A DNA stretch of 64,000 nt from Novosphingobium sp. PhB57 (GCF_004342985.1 NZ_SMBO01000008.1:1-64000), one strand, 5' to 3'. Shown: positions 17,148 to 26,435, numbered from the stretch's first letter. Made by a program: numbers and translations. Notes: a model not told the origin generated them from the sequence alone.

Positions 17148-18046
17148 TGACCGGTTCCTTCCATCTCGGCCTGCCTGCGCTTCATGTGCAGGAGGAAGCC
17201 GTGCAGAAGTTCGGTCGACAGGCCGTGCAGCATCAGCCGGAAGCCCGCGCGCAAAGTAGAGTGCGGCACCAGCGGATGGCCGTTGACGATCATCGCGAGG
17301 TGCTTTTCCTCCCCCGTTAGCCGGGCAGCATAAAGGCCGATGGTCTCGTCCAGCTGCAGCGAATTGGTGGCGCGCCAGAAATCGCGGTCGGTCAGGAACA
17401 TCGCGTAAGCGGGGGTGTAGCACTCGATGGCTGTCTGAAGGTCGATCACGTTGAAGCGACCGCGCGGCAGTTCCTCCAGTTCGACGTCCTCGGTGATGGC
17501 GGAGAAGTCAATCCGCTCCACCTTGTCGATGTCCTTGCCGCGACGATCCAGTTCGGCGTTCAGGCCGATCAGGTAGTTGTAGATGTTGAGGTCGTGGTTG
17601 AGGAACAGGTTGGCGCGCACGTCGTCGATTCGGCGCGGGGTCATCGGCTCCAGCGGGGGGTGAAAGCCCGGCGTCGCATTGTCCGAGATGAAGCGTAGGA
17701 TCTGCGCGCCCAGATGAAAGTGGCGCAGGATCAGCCGGTTGGCGTCGGGGGTGAGGAAGTGCTTCATCCCGAAGGCGATGCTGGCGTGCAGGAAGCGCGG
17801 CGCATGCGGCCAGCGCGGCGTCACAGTATGGACAAGCTGCGCGGCGACGATCCACATCCGCGCGAAGGGACGCACGATCGGCAGCAGGAACTGGCGGCTG
17901 CGTGAACGCTGGTCGCGGATCAGCGCGGCCTTGGCCGCAGGCGCGATCGGCAGCGAACGGTCCATCGACAGCGCCAGCCACGGATCGGGATCGCTGCGGT
18001 CCCAGTCTGCAATGTCCGGGATGTCAGGCCCGCGCATGTCAGACAT
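17144..18046 (-). CDS. Unknown protein of the ketosynthase/diiron cluster
   Basis: About 300 residues, cytoplasmic, no signal peptide, rich in Arg and His with helical character (FGMKHFLTPDANRLILRHFH). I recall uncharacterised proteins of this kind (DUF6999-like) next to KAS III and iron-containing redox genes in proteobacteria, but cannot verify it. The start overlaps the diiron gene stop by eight bases (ATG 18046); a second ATG at 18037 would remove the overlap. Its stop overlaps the Ivy-like start by ATGA. Conserved position suggests a third enzyme or partner in the same pathway. Confidence 0.65.
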   Translation of the reverse strand: MSDMRGPDIPDIADWDRSDPDPWLALSMDRSLPIAPAAKAALIRDQRSRSRQFLLPIVRPFARMWIVAAQLVHTVTPRWPHAPRFLHASIAFGMKHFLTPDANRLILRHFHLGAQILRFISDNATPGFHPPLEPMTPRRIDDVRANLFLNHDLNIYNYLIGLNAELDRRGKDIDKVERIDFSAITEDVELEELPRGRFNVIDLQTAIECYTPAYAMFLTDRDFWRATNSLQLDETIGLYAARLTGEEKHLAMIVNGHPLVPHSTLRAGFRLMLHGLSTELLHGFLLHMKRRQAEMEGTGQ

Positions 18047-18716
18047 TGTCGAGTTCTTCCAGCTGCAGCCGGTAGAGCCGCGCCACAATGCGGGCATGGC
18101 GGACCACCGCCGTCGCCGTGGCCGCATCGATGACGGCCATCGCCAGCGCGCGGTCGAACATCGCCAAATGGTCCTCATCGTTTGCACCGTGATAGGCAAG
18201 AAAGCTAACGGCATCCTCGTCCAGCGCCAGCTGCATGCGGATTGCCTCCGCCCAGGGCCCGGCCATGCGGTTGCCCAGCCCCTCGATCACAAACATCGCG
18301 CCGAGCAGGCCGACCGGGTTCGCCTGCGACGCCGCGTGGAACATGAAGGCCGAAAGCGCCTCTGAACCGATGTTCTTGACCCCGCCCCGGATCTCCTCAC
18401 GCATGCCGCCGGCGGCGACATAGTTGTCCTCCAGCATGCGATAGTCGCGGTGCTCGGCGGCGGCATGGCGGATGAACAGCGAGCGCAGCTCCTCATGCTC
18501 CAGGTTGGAAGCGGCGCGGCTGATCCAGCGGCCGCCGTCGACAACCTGCTGACGCAGGTTGAACAGCAGGCTGCGATAATCCTCTATCCGCAGGCGCCCC
18601 GAAAGCAGGCGGGCGATCACCGGAACTGCCGCCAGCCCGCTCTCGAACTCGATCCACGCACGGGCAAGGCCGCGATGGGCAGACTCAAGGTGCGCAATGT
18701 CCAGTACCTCGGTCAT
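18039..18716 (-). CDS. Heme-oxygenase-like diiron oxidase/oxygenase (HDO superfamily)
   Basis: 225-residue all-helical protein. Candidate iron ligands are laid out as in the HDO group: E88-H89 in AAAEHRDYRML, E145 in FVIEGLG, and H176-x3-D180-x2-H183 in YHGANDEDH, with H84 nearby. Family members such as UndA and BesC cleave or desaturate fatty or amino acids using a transient diiron centre and O2. The start ATG shares ATGA with the stop of the ketosynthase-like gene, so the two are translated together. Substrate unknown; an acyl product of the ketosynthase is an attractive guess. Confidence 0.82.
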   Translation of the reverse strand: MTEVLDIAHLESAHRGLARAWIEFESGLAAVPVIARLLSGRLRIEDYRSLLFNLRQQVVDGGRWISRAASNLEHEELRSLFIRHAAAEHRDYRMLEDNYVAAGGMREEIRGGVKNIGSEALSAFMFHAASQANPVGLLGAMFVIEGLGNRMAGPWAEAIRMQLALDEDAVSFLAYHGANDEDHLAMFDRALAMAVIDAATATAVVRHARIVARLYRLQLEELDNV

Positions 18717-19852
18717 GTTTCATCTCCGTCCACCACGGTCATCATCGCATAGGCCATAACGCACTGACCGCTCTCGGGCACGGCGCAGAGCACCGTCTGG
18801 CCCGCCGCCAGCCTGCCGGAGCGCAGCAGGTCGTCAAGCAACAGAAACAGCGAGGCCGCGCCGACATTGCCCTTTTCGTAAAGGTTGGTGAACCAGCGGT
18901 CCTCGGGGATCAGGCACCCGGCCTTGCGCGCCAACGCAACCATCTCGTCGCGCAAACTGCGGGCGGAGAAATGACAGAGGAAATGGTCCACCCCGCCAGG
19001 ATCGACCCGCCCTTCGTCGACGAGGCGCATCAGTTCGCCAAGCCATACTGGCAGCATGCGGTGCAGCGCCTCGACATCCTGCCGCAGCTGGAACGCACCC
19101 GCCTGCGCAGCCTCAGCGATCGTGGGAAAATGGCTCCAGGGCACAAGGTCGCCCTGCTCGTTCAACGCGGCGCCACCGGTCATGCACGGCGCGAACCGAT
19201 CGGCGAAGGAGCGCAAAGAAATCCAGTCGATCCGCAGCGAGAGCCCGCGCGGCGCAGGGCGGTCCTCCACCAGCACCCCCGCAGCACCGTCACTCAGCGT
19301 CCAGCGCAGGAACTCGGCATCGCTCGGCAGCGTGCCGTCGGCATTCATCGCGGCGGTGCCGTGATAGTGGCCGGGCCGGAAGTAGCGGCTGGAAAACTCC
19401 GCCCCCACCGCCAGCGCCGCCGCGTGCTCGCCTGCGGCAACCTGCAAGGCTGCGGACTTGAGCGCCATCATCCCGCTCGCGCAGACGCTCTGCATGCTGG
19501 CGATCTCCACCGGCGGCAAACCGGACTGGGCATGCAGTCCGCTGGCCAGCCCCGGCACCATCAGGTCGTTCTGCGTAGTGGCGGTGGCAAGGTAGCCCAC
19601 CGCGCGCCGGTCCAGTCCGGAACGGGCGAACAGATCGTCCAGCGCCGCCGCGCCCAGCCGGGCCAGTGTCCAGTCGGTGGTCCCGTCCGGCCGCATGGCA
19701 TAGTGACGGCTGCGAATGCCGTTGCGGCGCAGCGTCAGCCTGCCGAGCCGCGCCGCCTGCAGCGAGAGGCGTCCGATATAGTCAGCCATCGCGTCGTTGG
19801 AGACCGGTTCTCCAGGCAGGAACTGCCCCGATCCGGTAACATAGGCCCGCAT
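18713..19852 (-). CDS. Beta-ketoacyl-ACP synthase III-like enzyme
   Basis: Thiolase-fold enzyme of 379 residues that would condense or transfer acyl groups. The Cys-His-Asn triad is present: C124 in QSVCASGMMALKSA, H294 in FLCHFSARSL, N329 in EKGNVGAASLF. It is longer than FabH (about 320), and the His motif differs from the housekeeping form, so a secondary-metabolite or signal role fits better than fatty-acid initiation. It is the first gene of a five-gene ATGA-linked series plus a lipoprotein gene, with a double operator at 19909-19945 about 57 bases upstream. Confidence 0.87.
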   Translation of the reverse strand: MRAYVTGSGQFLPGEPVSNDAMADYIGRLSLQAARLGRLTLRRNGIRSRHYAMRPDGTTDWTLARLGAAALDDLFARSGLDRRAVGYLATATTQNDLMVPGLASGLHAQSGLPPVEIASMQSVCASGMMALKSAALQVAAGEHAAALAVGAEFSSRYFRPGHYHGTAAMNADGTLPSDAEFLRWTLSDGAAGVLVEDRPAPRGLSLRIDWISLRSFADRFAPCMTGGAALNEQGDLVPWSHFPTIAEAAQAGAFQLRQDVEALHRMLPVWLGELMRLVDEGRVDPGGVDHFLCHFSARSLRDEMVALARKAGCLIPEDRWFTNLYEKGNVGAASLFLLLDDLLRSGRLAAGQTVLCAVPESGQCVMAYAMMTVVDGDET

Positions 19853-19908
19853 TCAACACGCTCCCGAAGTCTAGGACGAATCATCGGAAAGCCGGTGATG
19901 GCAAAATT

Positions 19909-19945
19909 ATGATCGGTGTTCAATATAATTCTGGACGGCGATTAA
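19909..19945 (-). promoter_or_regulatory. Double operator A, before the ketosynthase operon
   Basis: Two 15-base imperfect palindromes, ATGATCGGTGTTCAA (19909-19923) and CTGGACGGCGATTAA (19931-19945), centres 22 bp apart, around an AT-rich spacer (TATAATT) that could be a -10 element. They match the consensus TTGATCGNCGATCAA found before six other units of the island. Predicted target of the adjacent TetR protein. Confidence 0.7.
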
Positions 19946-19967
19946 TTTCACCGCAGCCAGAGCATTT

Positions 19968-20567
19968 TCAACAGCTTGTGCGAGCGGCCGAGAGGCTTTC
20001 GCGAACGCGGGCAAGCGCCAACGCCATCGGATCCTTTTCGCCCATAAGCGCGAAGGACCCGTTGATGTCGAACATGCAGTGGCCGTGCACCGTCGCCACA
20101 AGTGAACGCGCCAAACGCGGCGCCTCTGCCTGACAGGCGGCCGGGAGGGCGGCGCGCACTTCCTCCACTACAACGTCGGTCAACTGGCCGCGGAGCACGT
20201 CATGCTCGGGCGGCATCGTCACGTCAGGTGGCAAGTGGTGGTCGTAGATCGCCATCCATGCGTTGCGGTTGGTATGGGCAAAGCCGAAGTAACCTTCCAC
20301 CAACGCACGGATGCGGTCTTCTCCGCCTTTTTCCAACGCATTGCGGATGTAGGTTGTCCACAAGACAAACGTGCGTGTATTGATAGCGATGATAAGCTGA
20401 TCATACGTTCCGAACACATTATACAGCGTACCGATCGAGTATCCGATCCGCTTGGCGACTTCCCTCGCCGAAAACCGCGCGAATCCCACGTCAGCCATGT
20501 GTTTGTGGCCTTCAACGATGAGCATGTGCTCCAGCTCTTTGCGGCTGTGATCTGATCTGCGACCCAT
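19968..20567 (-). CDS. TetR-family regulator, predicted master of the island
   Basis: 199 residues. N-terminal HTH of TetR type (FARFSAREVAKRIGYSIGTL followed by YNVFGTYDQLI), then a C-terminal ligand domain with HTNRNAWMAIYDHHLP, resembling the TetR_C_33/WHG group. No signal peptide. A double palindromic operator lies 30 bases before the start codon at 20597-20633, one copy being perfect apart from its centre base, so autoregulation is likely. The same operator occurs before six other units between 19.9 and 34.8 kb. The ligand is unknown; products of the neighbouring ketosynthase/diiron genes are candidates. Confidence 0.88.
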   Translation of the reverse strand: MGRRSDHSRKELEHMLIVEGHKHMADVGFARFSAREVAKRIGYSIGTLYNVFGTYDQLIIAINTRTFVLWTTYIRNALEKGGEDRIRALVEGYFGFAHTNRNAWMAIYDHHLPPDVTMPPEHDVLRGQLTDVVVEEVRAALPAACQAEAPRLARSLVATVHGHCMFDINGSFALMGEKDPMALALARVRESLSAARTSC

Positions 20568-20596
20568 AGGCGTTCACCATAACAAACAACTCAAAA

Positions 20597-20633
20597 ATGT
20601 ACATCGTCGAATTTTTAATTGATCGTCGATCAA
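20597..20633. promoter_or_regulatory. Double operator B, between TetR and the first secreted-protein operon
   Basis: ATGTACATCGTCGAA (20597-20611) and TTGATCGTCGATCAA (20619-20633), centres 22 bp apart. The second is a perfect palindrome around one central base and is the best match in the window, in the expected place for TetR autoregulation and for control of the divergent gene at 20820. Confidence 0.8.
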
Positions 20634-20819
20634 TTCCCCTATAGACCTTTGGCCAGAATCAACAGCTTGGATGCGCCATGTCCGTGATTCCCGCCAGGTC
20701 TACTAACGTGTCCGCTCTGGCATGCCGCATCGTGGACAGCCGAATCATCGGAACGGCGATGGACGCGCACCCTATCCATGCCCGGTTCACCGCAAAGTCG
20801 GAAAAGGGGAAAACCCGTC

Positions 20820-21305
20820 GTGCGAAAGATATCTCGCTACACCGCGATCGCCGCAGCCGCCTTGCTGGCAGGCAGCGGCAGCGCCTCCGCCCTGACAACG
20901 CCGCCCCCCGACCGGGCCGTGTTGGCGCTAGGCACGCTGGGACCGCTAGATCTGGACGTGAACAACGGCCCCGGCAAGGCGTTCCTTGCCTCGCTGTTTC
21001 CAGGCCAGAGCGATCCTTGTCCGCTGCCAGCAGGCCAGAACCCGGATTTCGACGGCGCCTGCATGTGGTCCACGGACGACAACGAGGAGGATTTTGACCT
21101 GCTCATTGGCATCGAGGACCACGCGCTCGTCAGTGTGGTCACATCCTGGCCGCGCCAGCTCGACGCGCAGATTTGGGCCTGCGAGCCGGTCGATCCGGTC
21201 AATCCGGACAACTTCCTGAACGTGTGCAGCGTCCAGTCCGCCACCCCGGCGCACCGCGCGCACTGGGCAGCCAGTTGGCGAGCCTTCCTGAACGCCATGA
21301 ACTGA
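20820..21305 (+). CDS. Secreted protein, unknown
   Basis: About 161 residues with a signal peptide (RYTAIAAAALLAGSGSASA). The mature part is acidic with four cysteines (DPCPLP, DGACMW, IWACEP, NVCSVQ), suggesting two disulfides, and a DDNEEDFDLLIG stretch. Start at GTG 20820 chosen because AGGGGAA precedes it; an in-frame ATG at 20778 would add 14 basic residues. First gene of a four-gene secreted-protein operon behind operator B. No family recognised. Confidence 0.65.
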   Translation: MRKISRYTAIAAAALLAGSGSASALTTPPPDRAVLALGTLGPLDLDVNNGPGKAFLASLFPGQSDPCPLPAGQNPDFDGACMWSTDDNEEDFDLLIGIEDHALVSVVTSWPRQLDAQIWACEPVDPVNPDNFLNVCSVQSATPAHRAHWAASWRAFLNAMN

Positions 21306-21312
21306 GGCGCCC

Positions 21313-22146
21313 ATGACCAGAAACGCGATCACCAAGCCTGTGATGAGTGGTACGCTCGGCCTTGTCGCCTTCATGCTTTCATCCAGTGCGCCTTCGGCCT
21401 TCGCACGGGCCGCGCGCGATCCCTTCCCGCCCGACTATAACCAGGCGATAGGTGCGGTATGCCGCTCAGTGGCGGAAGACCAAGCCTGCACACTCGGCGG
21501 CCGGGAATGGTCCTACTGGTTCAGCTTCACCACCGAATTAACAGGCCTGAAGACGTACACCGTGGTCGCCATAGGCCGCCCGCGCGATGGCGTCAGCGAC
21601 CTGTTGGGCACGACCGCGAAGATGCCGATCGCACAAGTCACATACGGACTGCGTGACAACGCCTGGACGTTGATAGGACGGCAGATCGATCTGGGCGAGG
21701 TCTACGTCAACAATACCGGCAACCCCTCGATGTCCGACGACGACGGCGATGCCGCCTACCTGGAACAGCCTCTGCAGGGCGGCAGCGCACTGGTCGGCTA
21801 TCCCACCGTGACGATGGCTGGCGGCGGCGTGAACCTGCATGGCCATGTGCTGTTCCGCTCCGACCCGGCGAAGCCCGGCACGTGGTCCTTCGGCGGCGAG
21901 ATCGTCGATGCCTCCGACAACTGGAACGACTGTGACCGGGAAACCGCGCCGGAGAAATGCTATCGCTCCTGGGGCAAGCTGGCGCTGACCGGCAAGACCG
22001 TGGCGGGATGGCCGGAACTGCAGTCCACGCAGACAGGCACGCTGCCCGGACCTGATGGCCAGGCGCGGCGCGCCAAGCCCGCCGACGGCTCGGTGTGGCG
22101 CTTCAGTGCCGCCAGCCACGCCTATCAAACCGATTCCACCCGATGA
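21313..22146 (+). CDS. Secreted protein, unknown
   Basis: 277 residues with a signal peptide (GTLGLVAFMLSSSAPSAFARA). The mature part contains EWSYWFSFTTELTGLKTYTV, a DDDGDAAYLEQPLQ acidic turn and a C-terminal GSVWRFSAASHAYQ segment; the pattern is mostly beta. Four cysteines in the mature part. Seven bases separate it from the preceding gene and 11 from the next, so it belongs to the same transcript. I do not recognise the family. Confidence 0.65.
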   Translation: MTRNAITKPVMSGTLGLVAFMLSSSAPSAFARAARDPFPPDYNQAIGAVCRSVAEDQACTLGGREWSYWFSFTTELTGLKTYTVVAIGRPRDGVSDLLGTTAKMPIAQVTYGLRDNAWTLIGRQIDLGEVYVNNTGNPSMSDDDGDAAYLEQPLQGGSALVGYPTVTMAGGGVNLHGHVLFRSDPAKPGTWSFGGEIVDASDNWNDCDRETAPEKCYRSWGKLALTGKTVAGWPELQSTQTGTLPGPDGQARRAKPADGSVWRFSAASHAYQTDSTR

Positions 22147-22157
22147 CGGAGCCCCCA

Positions 22158-22583
22158 ATGATTCGAACTTCCCTGATGATCGCAGCACTGGCCGGCGCCA
22201 TCTCCGCCGCGCCCGCAATGGCTGCGGCGCCCGCTTGCCCCGGCAGGAGCTTCAACACCTTCCTCGCAGCGTTCGCCGCCAACGCGGATATTCAGCGCGC
22301 CCATGTCGCGGATCCGCTGTCTTCCGGCCGGATCGATGCGGAAACTGAGCCGGAGCCGCGCATGGTTACGTCAAGTTTGCCCAAGGCGGCGCTCGGCTTT
22401 CCGATAATGCCGCTGGGTGCGGAGCGCCGCCGCGATGGGCTTGAAATGCGCACCGCCCCCAAAGGCGGCGGAAAGTTCGAGGTCGTGCTGGCCAAGCCGG
22501 ATACCGGGTATCAGCTGCGCTACCAATTCCAGCCGGTCGGCGACTGCTGGCAGTTGTCCGCGATGACTGACGAATCGATGTGA
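22158..22583 (+). CDS. Small secreted protein, FxxFLxAF/GDCWxL type
   Basis: 141 residues, signal peptide (MIAALAGAISAAPAMA), then FNTFLAAFAANADIQRAHV and near the end YQFQPVGDCWQLSAMTD. The same outline (F-x2-FL-x-AF at the start, CW-x-L at the end) occurs in the protein at 32714-33232, so the two are probably paralogues. The ATG at 22158 has GGAG eight bases upstream. Third gene of the operon starting at 20820. Function unknown. Confidence 0.65.
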   Translation: MIRTSLMIAALAGAISAAPAMAAAPACPGRSFNTFLAAFAANADIQRAHVADPLSSGRIDAETEPEPRMVTSSLPKAALGFPIMPLGAERRRDGLEMRTAPKGGGKFEVVLAKPDTGYQLRYQFQPVGDCWQLSAMTDESM

Positions 22584-22593
22584 GGAGCCTGCC

Positions 22594-23046
22594 ATGCACT
22601 ACCGAATGACCACCGCCGCGCTTGCTCTAGCCGTCTCGATTACGCCGGCGCTTCCCGCCCCGCAGGCCATCGCCGCCCCGGCGCGGCAGGGCTTCGACCG
22701 CTTCTTCGCAGGCTTCCGAGCTGCGGTTCTGGCCGGAGACAAGGCAAAGGTCGCTGCAATGATTGCCCTGCCGTTCAAGGACTTCGCGGGCGGCGAGGTT
22801 GACCGCAGCGCCGCCACGCGCGCGCAGTTCCTCGTCCGGTACGACCAGATATTCACCCCTTCCGTGATCGCCGCGATCCGTGCTGGCAAAGTCCGCGCCT
22901 TCAAACCCGGCAGCGATGACGGCGAGGCCCCCGGGCCGATCGTCAAGGGCGAATACCTGCTGGATTCACCGGAATTCGCCAACCAGCTGGTATTCTCGCC
23001 CAAGAACGGCACCTATGTCTTAAGCCGGGTGCCTTTCTATTCTTGA
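22594..23046 (+). CDS. Small secreted protein, unknown
   Basis: 150 residues with a signal peptide (TAALALAVSITPALPAPQAIA). Mature part FDRFFAGFRAAVLAGDKAKV, then MIALPFKDFAGGEVDRS and a C-terminal FSPKNGTYVLSRVPFYS. The outline (helix, strand-rich middle, short final strand) is like NTF2/SnoaL-type domains, but I would not assign it. It has no cysteines in the mature part, unlike its neighbours. Last gene of the operon; operator C begins five bases after its stop. Confidence 0.6.
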   Translation: MHYRMTTAALALAVSITPALPAPQAIAAPARQGFDRFFAGFRAAVLAGDKAKVAAMIALPFKDFAGGEVDRSAATRAQFLVRYDQIFTPSVIAAIRAGKVRAFKPGSDDGEAPGPIVKGEYLLDSPEFANQLVFSPKNGTYVLSRVPFYS

Positions 23047-23051
23047 ATTTT

Positions 23052-23089
23052 TTGAACATCGATCAAATTATGAATTGATCGATGTATAT
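23052..23089 (+). promoter_or_regulatory. Double operator C, before the DUF4153 unit
   Basis: TTGAACATCGATCAA (23052-23066) and TTGATCGATGTATAT (23075-23089), centres 23 bp apart, one more than in the other six pairs. Together with the spacer they also make a longer inverted repeat (ACATCGATCAA / TTGATCGATGT). Confidence 0.7.
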
Positions 23090-23193
23090 TTGGCCGGCAT
23101 ATTGGTGCCGAAGACGGATTGCACGGCAACGTTCCATGGCAAAGCGGCATGGCGGTCGCAGATCACCAGACAAGCGGAGCCTCGAAAACGGCC

Positions 23194-24920
23194 ATGAACA
23201 TTTTTGCTGGACCGGATGAAACGCAAAACCCAACCTGGCCGCTGCGTGCTTGGGGCCTTGCACTGCTAGGCGGACTGTCCGGTCTGCTAATCTACTGGAT
23301 CATCCGGCCGGACAAGTACCTGCCGAACCTCGATCACGCGGACCTGCGGGCGGCGGCGGCCAGTTTCATCGCGATCGCCGCCGTGCTGCTCGGCTTCGTG
23401 GTCGAACGCGGGAAACTGGGCTGGAACATCGCTTTCGCGATTGTCGGCGGCGCGCTGGTGGGGCTGACGGTCTACTTCAACGGTCCGTTCGGTGAAGGCG
23501 AGGATGCCTGGCGGGTAGCGTGTGCCGCGCTGGCGGTGGCGATCTGCACCCCGCTGTTCCAGGCCTGGCGCGGGGCGCAGCCGTCCGAGGGGCCGCTGAG
23601 CCGCGCGATCCCCTATCCCGAGGCATATCGCCACGCCTGGGGCGACGTGGTGCTGTGGCTGGCAGCATGGGCCTTCGTTGGCGTGGTCTGGGCAATGGCG
23701 ACGCTGCTGGGACAGCTGTTCAAGCTGATCGGCATCGTGATCCTTGCCGAACTGCTGAACGATGCCTGGATGATGCTGACGCTGAGCGGCGCCGCGCTGG
23801 GCGCGGGCATCGCCATGCTGCGCGACCGCGACCATATCCTTGCGCTCATGCAGCGGGTGGTGACGACAATCCTCTCGGTCCTCGCGCCATTGCTGGCGAT
23901 CGGCCTGCTAGTTTTCCTCGCGGCGATCCCGTTCACCGGCCTTGCACCCTTGTGGGGCGCAACGCGCTCGACAAGTCCGATCCTGCTGAGCTGCATCGTC
24001 GGCGCGCTCTGCCTTGCCAACGCGGTGATTGGCGAGGAACAGCCGCACGAAGCGCGCAGCCCCCTGCTACGCGCAAGCGTCGGCGCGCTAGGGGTGTGCA
24101 TGCTGCCGCTGGCACTGATCGCCGCGCTCTCGATCGGCCTGCGCCTCCACCAGTACGGCCTGACACCCGACCGGCTGTGGGCGGTGATCTTCTCCGGCAT
24201 CGCCTGCGCCTACGGCCTCGCCTACATCGTCACGCTGGCGCATCGCCGGCTTGGTGCAGCGCCGTACCTGCGCGCCGCCAACCTGCACTTGCGATGGGCC
24301 TTGCGGTGCTGGCGCTGGTGCTGGCCACCCCGCTGCTCAACTTCGGCGCGATGTCCGCGCGCGATCAGGTGGCAATGCTGGAAAGCGGCCGCGTTCCGCT
24401 TAAGCAGTTCGACTGGGCCGCACTGCGCTTCGATTTCGGCCGGGCCGGTAAAGACGCCGTGGCCCGGCTGGCGAAGCAAGGCCGCACGAAGGAGATCCGC
24501 ACTGCGGCCGCTTATGCGCTCAAGGAAAACAGCCGTTATGCGCTGGAACCACGCCAGTTGGCAGAAGGCAAGCCGCAACCATATAATCGCGATCATCTCA
24601 TCGTTCTTCCCCGCGGCGCGCAATTACCTGCCGCTCTCTACGACCAGCTCAGCAGTTATTCGGCCTGCTACACCAGCGCCACCTGCGTGGTCTGGTACAC
24701 ACCGGGCAGTCGAGAGGCGGTGATTGTGACCAACAATGGATCGACGCGCTACCATCTGAGCAACGGAGCCTGGGGCCCCAATGAGCGTAATCCGGTGCGC
24801 ACCGCAGAACAGAACCGCCAGATCGAAAATGGTCTAGCCACCGGCAAGGTGGAAGTGCGCACCGTGACACGCCGCCAAGTTTACGTGGACGGCCTGCCGG
24901 TCGGCCCGAATTTCGAGTGA
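23194..24920 (+). pseudogene. DUF4153 membrane protein, frameshifted
   Basis: About 575 residues when repaired. The N-terminal two thirds has ten to twelve membrane segments of the DUF4153 type (for example LLGGLSGLLIYWIIRPDKYL and IGEEQPHEARSPLLRA); the C-terminal third is a soluble domain (YALKENSRYALEPRQLAEGK). The frame breaks near 24290, where TTGCGATGG would read on correctly as TTGGCGATGG, i.e. one G lost from a GG pair. Either sequencing error or a recent inactivation. Start set at MNIFAGPDE; an ATG at 23119 is closer to operator C. Function of the family unknown. Confidence 0.75.
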
Positions 24921-24957
24921 GCCACATTTCTTCCCCAAAGCAGTTTGAGGTAAACCC

Positions 24958-25713
24958 ATGCCCCCTATCCTGATGATGGCCGCCGCCCTTGCCGCCTCCC
25001 CAACTGCGATAGGTCAAAGCTTCGAGGCGCTGACGCAGGCCAGCAAGGACGCCCCGCTCTGCACCGAAGAAGGCGGCCTGTGTGTCACCGGCACGCCAGA
25101 AGGTGCCTTCGTTGTCACTCGCAAAGGCAAGCCCGTCGCGCAATGGACCGCGAAGAAGGAGCAGGACGACGATCGGTTCCGACCCCTTCCCTCGGTGCTG
25201 CGCCTGAGCGACGGCAGCGGCGTACTCGTCGGGGTCGGCGTGCAGCGCAGCAAAATGTATTCCGGCGGCAATGCTGAAGTGATCTTTCAACGCCTGATGC
25301 TCGTGCGCTTGGGCCAAAAGCAGGGGAGTGAACCGGTCGCAGTAATGGAGGCGCCCTACAGCAGCGACATCTCTATCCGGGCCTGCTTTGACGAAAAAGA
25401 CATGAAGCAGCGACTCGATGCCTGCGCCGATCAATATACTCTGACGAGCACCCTGGCGTCGGCGCCCAGCACTCACGGGGGCACGCAAAGCGGCATGCCC
25501 GACCTTATCCTGGTGGTGAAGGCCACCAATTTTCCGCGCGGGGTGAGCCGTCAGGCGGACTCGCTGGAGATGCCTGCGCTAACCCAAACGGACCTCGTCG
25601 AGGAAACCGACAAGATCTGTACGTACAGTCGCCGCTATACTTTTAATGCTGCGGCCCACGCCTACCGACCCAACGTGCCGCTGCCTCCATGCGAGGATTT
25701 CACGGTTCCGTGA
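24958..25713 (+). CDS. Secreted protein, unknown
   Basis: 251 residues with a short signal (ILMMAAALAASPTAIG). It contains paired cysteines (APLCTEEGGLCVTGTPEG), a KQRLDACADQYTLTS segment and a final PPCEDFTVP. Thirty-seven bases separate it from the DUF4153 gene, with GAGG before the ATG, so the two are probably co-transcribed from operator C. Its 3' end overlaps the convergent LprI-like gene by 14 bases. No family recognised. Confidence 0.65.
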   Translation: MPPILMMAAALAASPTAIGQSFEALTQASKDAPLCTEEGGLCVTGTPEGAFVVTRKGKPVAQWTAKKEQDDDRFRPLPSVLRLSDGSGVLVGVGVQRSKMYSGGNAEVIFQRLMLVRLGQKQGSEPVAVMEAPYSSDISIRACFDEKDMKQRLDACADQYTLTSTLASAPSTHGGTQSGMPDLILVVKATNFPRGVSRQADSLEMPALTQTDLVEETDKICTYSRRYTFNAAAHAYRPNVPLPPCEDFTVP

Positions 25714-26383
25714 CGCCGTCCGCCTCAGGCTGAACGGCGACCCGGAAGAATGGCTCACCGCCCAGCGCGCAGGGACTTTCGGCCGACATGGCGCTGTCGG
25801 TGACGACCATGACGGTGCCAAACCGTTCAAGCCTCACGCTGCGACGGGGTTGCCCGTGCAGCGTCACCTTGCCCGCCATCGCTGATGCTCCCAGGCTGCC
25901 GGTAACCCGGCATATGCTTTGCCCGTAGGCAGGCTGCGCCTCAACGATCATCACGCTGCCGTCGTCAGTCACCGCGACTGTTCCGGTGAAGTTGCGCCAG
26001 GTTCCCGCGCGCAACTCGGGCCCGCCGAGAACCACCGCGTCAAGAAACGCCGCACGCTCAGCCAGCACCGCCTGCAAGGCTGCCGCGTTGCCGCCCGAGG
26101 CCCGATAGGCGAGGCCGCGCAGTTCCTCGAAGTAATGCTGGTCATCGGCGAGCGCCATGGCTGCATCTTCGGGAAGGTCCCGGCGCACGGTTTCGAAGCG
26201 AGCCGTGATCCTGCGGTCAAGCGCAGCGCTTGCCGGGTCAGCGCAGATCGCGCGCGATACCTCGTCCATGTACGCTGCAGCGCAATCCAACGACGGGTCG
26301 CCACGCTCGGCCGCATGAGCCGATGCAACCGTGGTTGCCGCGAGGGCCAGAGCGATGGCGTAGCCCAGATTCGTGACGGTCAT
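25700..26383 (-). CDS. LprI-like secreted protein
   Basis: 227 residues with a signal peptide (ALALAATTVASAHA). The mature N-terminus, LDCAAAYMDEVSRAICADP followed by ASAALDRRI, is the typical C..A...E.AIC.DP.L..LD pattern of LprI/DUF1311 proteins, some of which inhibit lysozyme in the periplasm. The remaining 130 residues form an extra beta-rich domain (GTVAVTDDGSVMIVEAQPAY) with a further Cys pair. Start at MTVTNLG; an upstream start is possible. It faces the gene at 26515 across operator D. Confidence 0.7.
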   Translation of the reverse strand: MTVTNLGYAIALALAATTVASAHAAERGDPSLDCAAAYMDEVSRAICADPASAALDRRITARFETVRRDLPEDAAMALADDQHYFEELRGLAYRASGGNAAALQAVLAERAAFLDAVVLGGPELRAGTWRNFTGTVAVTDDGSVMIVEAQPAYGQSICRVTGSLGASAMAGKVTLHGQPRRSVRLERFGTVMVVTDSAMSAESPCALGGEPFFRVAVQPEADGVTEP

Positions 26384-26435
26384 GAACGGTCCTTCCTTGA
26401 TCGCATCTTGGGTCAGGAACCTAACTTGCCACAAA

